NCBI RefSeq assembly: GCF_017795885.1
Contig: NZ_CP059297.1
Location: forward strand, 434,001 to 498,000
DNA: 64,000 nucleotides
Direction of reading: 5' to 3'
DNA from: Brevundimonas sp. AJA228-03
Lineage (GTDB): Bacteria > Pseudomonadota > Alphaproteobacteria > Caulobacterales > Caulobacteraceae
Part shown: in pieces, positions 58,323 to 64,000 of the stretch
Position numbering within the stretch: position 1 is the first letter of the stretch
How the letters are laid out: each line of letters opens with the position of its first letter
The notes under the pieces: generated by a model
What the model saw: the letters and a program-made list of their open reading frames with translations, nothing else
Told to the model about the DNA's origin: nothing
The model's database searches: none
Position numbers and translations under genes: made by a program

Positions 58323-58393
58323 TGAGCGAGGGCATGATGCATGCTTTCGGCGGGACCCACGATGTGGGTCCACCTCAAACGATCAGGCCCTAG
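58323..58393. mobile_element. MITE-like element (copy B, short form)
   Basis: Read on the minus strand from CTAG at 58393, the sequence repeats the left part of the unit at 44897-45036 with about six differences in 66 bases, then ends in GCTCAGATCAGG, similar to the right end of copy A. It overlaps the stop codon of the membrane-protein gene. Confidence 0.7.
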
Positions 58394-58788
58394 CGGCGGC
58401 GGTAACGGCCGTTGGACTTTTCGGTGAAGGCCGCCGCCACCATGGTGGCCAGCGCGGGATTGCGCAGGAAGATCCAGCCGCCGGCCAGGGCCGCGACCGT
58501 GCCGAGGATCGGACGGCTGCGGAACAGGGCATAGGCCCGGCCACCCAGACCTTCCGGCTCGAGCGCCTCTTCCTCCTCGAATGCGCCACCGGCGCCCAGG
58601 AAGACCACCGCCACGATCACGGCGACCAGGGCGAAGGCCCCGGCCGTGACCGCGGCCGCCCCCAGCGGCGGCAGCACCAGGGCGAGCGCATAATAGAGCG
58701 TGGCCCCCAGGGCCACGACGACCACGAAGGCGCAGCCGGCGACCACGAAGGCCGCCGCCAGTTTTTTCACAAGCCCCTTGACGATCAT
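58390..58788 (-). CDS. small polytopic membrane protein (phage-holin/YqjE-like size)
   Basis: A 132-residue membrane protein. A basic start (MIVKGLVKKL) is followed by two long hydrophobic segments (AAAFVVAGCAFVVVVALGATLYYALALVL and AAAVTAGAFALVAVIVAVVFLGAG), an acidic loop (EEEEALEPEG), and a third weaker segment (ILGTVAALAGGWIFL) with an arginine-rich end. Pairing with a DUF883-like gene (ATGA overlap) resembles the elaB/yqjD-yqjE arrangement, where a ribosome-associated membrane protein is followed by a holin-like one. This comparison is structural only. Its stop codon lies inside a MITE-like repeat. Confidence 0.65.
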   Translation of the reverse strand: MIVKGLVKKLAAAFVVAGCAFVVVVALGATLYYALALVLPPLGAAAVTAGAFALVAVIVAVVFLGAGGAFEEEEALEPEGLGGRAYALFRSRPILGTVAALAGGWIFLRNPALATMVAAAFTEKSNGRYRRR

Positions 58789-59165
58789 CAGCGGCGGCGA
58801 CCGGCCAGCAGGAGACCCAGCACCACGCCGACGCCGAGGGCGATGGCCGTGGACTGAACGGGGCGCTCCTGCACCCGCTCGGTGATGTAGCGCTGCGCCT
58901 CGTCGAACCGCTCGGACGCGTCGTCGTAATACTCGCGGCTGCGGACGCGGGCCTGATCGTAGTAGCCGCGAGCCTGCTCACGCAGTTCATCGGCGCGCTC
59001 ACGCAGGCGGGCGTCGGCCTCGGCGGCTTTTTCGCGCAGGCGGGCCTCGGTTTCCGCAGCCCTGGCCTTCAGCCTGGCGGCTTCCTCGCGCGCGCCAACC
59101 TTCAGGTCCTCCTTGAGGGTGTTCAGGTCGTTCTTGATGTCTTCACGCGCCTTGCTGGTGGACAT
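58788..59165 (-). CDS. DUF883-like (ElaB/YqjD-type) coiled-coil membrane protein
   Basis: A 125-residue protein with a long charged helical region rich in Glu, Arg and Ala (REEAARLKARAAETEARL..., DELREQARGYYDQAR) and a single C-terminal transmembrane helix (STAIALGVGVVLGLLLAGRRR). That is the layout of ElaB/YqjD proteins, which in E. coli bind ribosomes at the membrane in stationary phase. The stop codon overlaps the start of the following membrane-protein gene. ATG 59165 gives the natural start; the upstream frame runs through repeat DNA. Confidence 0.75.
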   Translation of the reverse strand: MSTSKAREDIKNDLNTLKEDLKVGAREEAARLKARAAETEARLREKAAEADARLRERADELREQARGYYDQARVRSREYYDDASERFDEAQRYITERVQERPVQSTAIALGVGVVLGLLLAGRRR

Positions 59166-59270
59166 GATCCCACTCCGTTGATGCAGCTTTGCGATAAATA
59201 GGAGGCTTGTCGGCTGAACGCCACTGCTCTGTGCCGGTTCCGCCGCGTCGCAGCATTCGGAGGGGAGAGA

Positions 59271-59305
<35 letters not shown>

Positions 59306-59398
59306 GGGATGAGCCAGGTCGCTGCCGGGGGGAGGGGCCTGTCTGGCAGCCCATTCGCACAAGGTCCTTCTACTGCCTCCTGCCCACGGCCTATCGCC

Positions 59399-59412
59399 GT
59401 TACCCCGGTAAC
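59399..59412. promoter_or_regulatory. palindromic candidate operator upstream of the KidO-like gene
   Basis: GTTACC-CC-GGTAAC, perfect 6-bp arms around a 2-base centre, 58 bp before the start codon. No binding protein can be named. Confidence 0.3.
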
Positions 59413-59470
59413 ACTCCGTAAGGGTCTCCCTCAGCCTCCCTTAAACTTTCGCGGTCACGATCGACCGGTG

Positions 59471-60364
59471 ATGTCCTCCTCCTGTCCCTCTCCGGTCGCG
59501 AAACTCGCCCTGGCGGTCGTGACCGAGCCGGAGCGCGCGCTTCCCGCGCCCGTCGGCGCGCGCGAGGAGGCGATGCGCACCCTGCTGCAGACGGCGGCCG
59601 ATTCCGGCGTTTCGATCGTCGCCACCCGGCCGACCGGCGATGCGGAGCGTCTTCTGGGTCAGGCCTGGCCCTTCCCGTCCCCCTTTTCCGTCACCGTTCG
59701 CACCGTCGCCCTGTCGGAAGGGCTCGACCGGGTCGAGGCCCGCGCCCGGCGGTCTCTGGAGCGGATGGGCCTGCCGCGCGCCGACACGCTTCTGGTCTCG
59801 GGCGCGACCGATCTGGCGGGTGCCGAGGGCCGTGCCCTGTGGGACCGGATGCTGGCGCTCAGGGATCGCGGCCTGTTTCGCCGCATCGGCTTTCTGGCGA
59901 CCATGGAGGACGGACCGACCCTTCTGGCGCGCCGCTATCAGCCCGATGTGGTCCAGATCGCCTGCAATATCCTGGACCAGCGACCGGTGACCGAGGGGGT
60001 CCTGTCCGACCTGGCCGGCCTGGGCGTCGACGTCCACGTGTCGTCGGTTTTCGCACATGGTCTGCTGTTCGCCAGTCGCGAGACCCTGCCCGCGCATCTG
60101 ACCCACCAGGGCGTGGTCCTGTCGCGCACCCGCCGTCGCCTGGCCGAGGCCCGCATTGACCCGATGCAGGCCGCGCTCGCCTTCTGCCTGGGTCTGCCGC
60201 CGGTCGCCGCCGTCGTCGCCAGCGTCGCCTCGGCCGCCGAGCTGCGCGCGGTCCTGGCCGCCGCCCATGCGCCACGGCCCGATCTGGACTGGGACGCGCT
60301 GGCCCTGCCGGAGCCGGCCGCGCTCTCCACGCGCCCCAGGGACCGCATCAGCGACGCCGCCTGA
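59471..60364 (+). CDS. aldo/keto-reductase-like protein with degenerate active site (KidO candidate)
   Basis: A 297-residue protein of the aldo/keto reductase barrel fold. It has LLQTAADSGVSIVATRPTGDAERLLGQAW near the N-terminus, RADTLLVSG, RDRGLFRRIGFLATMED, VVQIACNILDQR and a C-terminal helix-rich end. In active enzymes the first segment reads D-x-A-x-x-Y-G; here it is ATRPTG, so the catalytic Asp and Tyr are missing. A nucleotide-binding but inactive relative is therefore likely. In Caulobacter such a protein, KidO, controls Z-ring assembly with GdhZ, and gdhZ lies only 6 kb away. The identity is inferred, not proven. ATG 59471. Confidence 0.7.
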   Translation: MSSSCPSPVAKLALAVVTEPERALPAPVGAREEAMRTLLQTAADSGVSIVATRPTGDAERLLGQAWPFPSPFSVTVRTVALSEGLDRVEARARRSLERMGLPRADTLLVSGATDLAGAEGRALWDRMLALRDRGLFRRIGFLATMEDGPTLLARRYQPDVVQIACNILDQRPVTEGVLSDLAGLGVDVHVSSVFAHGLLFASRETLPAHLTHQGVVLSRTRRRLAEARIDPMQAALAFCLGLPPVAAVVASVASAAELRAVLAAAHAPRPDLDWDALALPEPAALSTRPRDRISDAA

Positions 60365-60546
60365 TCCGGCAGGGGGGAGAGGGACCGCCGCGCGCTGGGG
60401 CGGGCGTTGAGGGGGCACTCCCCGGACGCTGATCCCTGCCTCGGGCCCCTCCGTCATGGTACGAAGGCGAGCCGATCCTCAAGCCCTCGAATGGGGGAGG
60501 ATTCGCTTGAGCCGGGCCGTGCGATCCGTCACCCTGACGGCCGCCC

Positions 60547-63227
<2,681 letters not shown>

Positions 63228-63231
<4 letters not shown>

Positions 63232-64000
63232 GCGACACCCTCGACGCCCGTCTCGACGCCATCGTCTCCGGCCCCGGCGTCCGCCCGGCCGTCGCGGCGA
63301 TCCTGAAGGCCCATTACGACGCGGCGCGCGAGAAGATCGCGACGAAACTCGCCAACGGCCTGCCGGGGGTCGAGGTCGCCCGCCTGTATGCCGCCGCCGC
63401 CGACGACCTGCTGGTCGCCCTGTGGCGGTTCACGACCGAGACCCTCTATCCGTCCCACAATCCGACCGAGGCCGAGAAGCTGAGCCTGATCGCCGTCGGC
63501 GGCTATGGCCGGGGCGTGCTGGCCCCCTTCTCCGACCTCGACCTGGTCTTCCTGCGGCCGTGGAAGACCACCGCGCGGACCGAGACGGTGGCGGAGTTCA
63601 TGCTCTATGTCCTGTGGGACCTCGGCCTCAAGGTCGGGTCGGCGGCGCGATCGGTGGAGGAGGCGCTGTCGCTGGCCCGCAACGACATGACGATCCGCAC
63701 GGCCCTGCTGGAGGCGCGGCCGCTGGCGGGCGACGCCGCCCTGACCGAGACCTTCCTGTGGCGCTTCCGGGGCATGGTGACCAATGCCGATCCGCGCCCC
63801 TTCATCGCCGCCAAGATGGAGGAGCGCGACGGCCGCCACCAGAAGGCCGGGGCGACCCGCTACCGGGTCGAGCCCAATATCAAGGACGGCAAGGGCGGCC
63901 TGCGCGACCTGAACGCCCTGTTCTGGATCGCCCGGTCGCTGGCCCCCGAAAGCCCGCTGGGGGCCAGGGTGCTGGACGAACTGCTGACGGCCCGCGAGCG
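63228..64000 (+). CDS. glnD: bifunctional uridylyltransferase/uridylyl-removing enzyme GlnD (N-terminal part)
   Basis: Partial gene running off the right edge; 257 codons are visible. GlnD uridylylates or deuridylylates PII proteins in response to glutamine and so sets nitrogen status. The visible part has a helical N-terminus and the nucleotidyltransferase motif AVGGYGRGVLAPFSDLDLVFL (GG...D-x-D). EPNIKDGKGGLRDLNALFWIAR follows, the segment that marks GlnD. HD and ACT domains lie outside the window. GTG 63228 overlaps the mutS stop, so the two are co-transcribed. Confidence 0.93.

Overview
The window is a gene-dense, high-G+C stretch of an alphaproteobacterial chromosome, most likely from the order Caulobacterales (Brevundimonas or a close relative). 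Three things in the sequence point there. First, hemE, a gene-free stretch with CtrA-type TTAA-N7-TTAA boxes, then ppsR-maf-aroE-coaE-dnaQ and secB is, as far as I recall, the arrangement around the Caulobacter origin Cori. Second, parA/parB lie a few kilobases away with canonical parS 16-mers. Third, the window also carries a Caulobacter-type NtrZ homologue and a very large NAD-dependent glutamate dehydrogenase of the GdhZ type. No rRNA, tRNA, CRISPR array, intact insertion sequence or prophage was seen.

Layout. 1-5.3 kb: sugar-nucleotide genes (DegT-type aminotransferase, GmhB-like phosphatase), an alpha/beta hydrolase, a PhnA-domain protein, nadE, and divergently ftsY-ispZ. 6.0-9.6 kb: a two-gene polysaccharide cluster with an AT-richer glycosyltransferase and an unusual mannose-1-phosphate guanylyltransferase/AGE-type isomerase fusion. 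10-19.9 kb: metK behind a palindromic operator, two tandem small secreted proteins, trmB, dapB-dnaJ, dnaK (with an apparent compensated frameshift), a third member of the small secreted family, a UbiH-like hydroxylase and an OmpR-type response regulator. 19.9-26.9 kb: PLP homeostasis protein, a ThiE-like protein, ntrZ, a DUF3576 lipoprotein and the leuS-lptE-holA operon. 27-33.9 kb: parB, parA, rsmG, mnmG, mnmE, a DUF6489 protein and a quinone reductase, with parS sites at 28.6, 31.3 and 33.4 kb. 34-38.2 kb: rho, hemJ, hemH, hemE reading leftward. 38.2-38.7 kb: the predicted chromosomal origin. 38.7-42.4 kb: ppsR, maf, aroE, coaE and dnaQ reading rightward in a tightly overlapping operon. 42.4-64 kb: secB, a Tim44-like protein, mltA, a BLUF photoreceptor, a HerA-like ATPase, an AI-2E-family permease, gdhZ, a Usp protein, nfuA, envelope lipoproteins, a diacylglycerol-kinase-family protein, a metallophosphoesterase, a DUF883-like/membrane protein pair, a degenerate aldo/keto reductase (KidO candidate), mutS and the start of glnD.

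How it fits together. Genes next to the predicted origin read away from it on both sides, as expected at an origin. Segregation (ParABS), initiation control (CtrA, DnaA and CcrM-type sites), haem synthesis, tRNA modification and two genes whose Caulobacter relatives link redox state to FtsZ (GdhZ and a possible KidO) lie within about 32 kb. Between genes there are several families of palindromic or MITE-like repeats. One family has recognisable terminal inverted repeats and abuts the stop codons of two unrelated genes.
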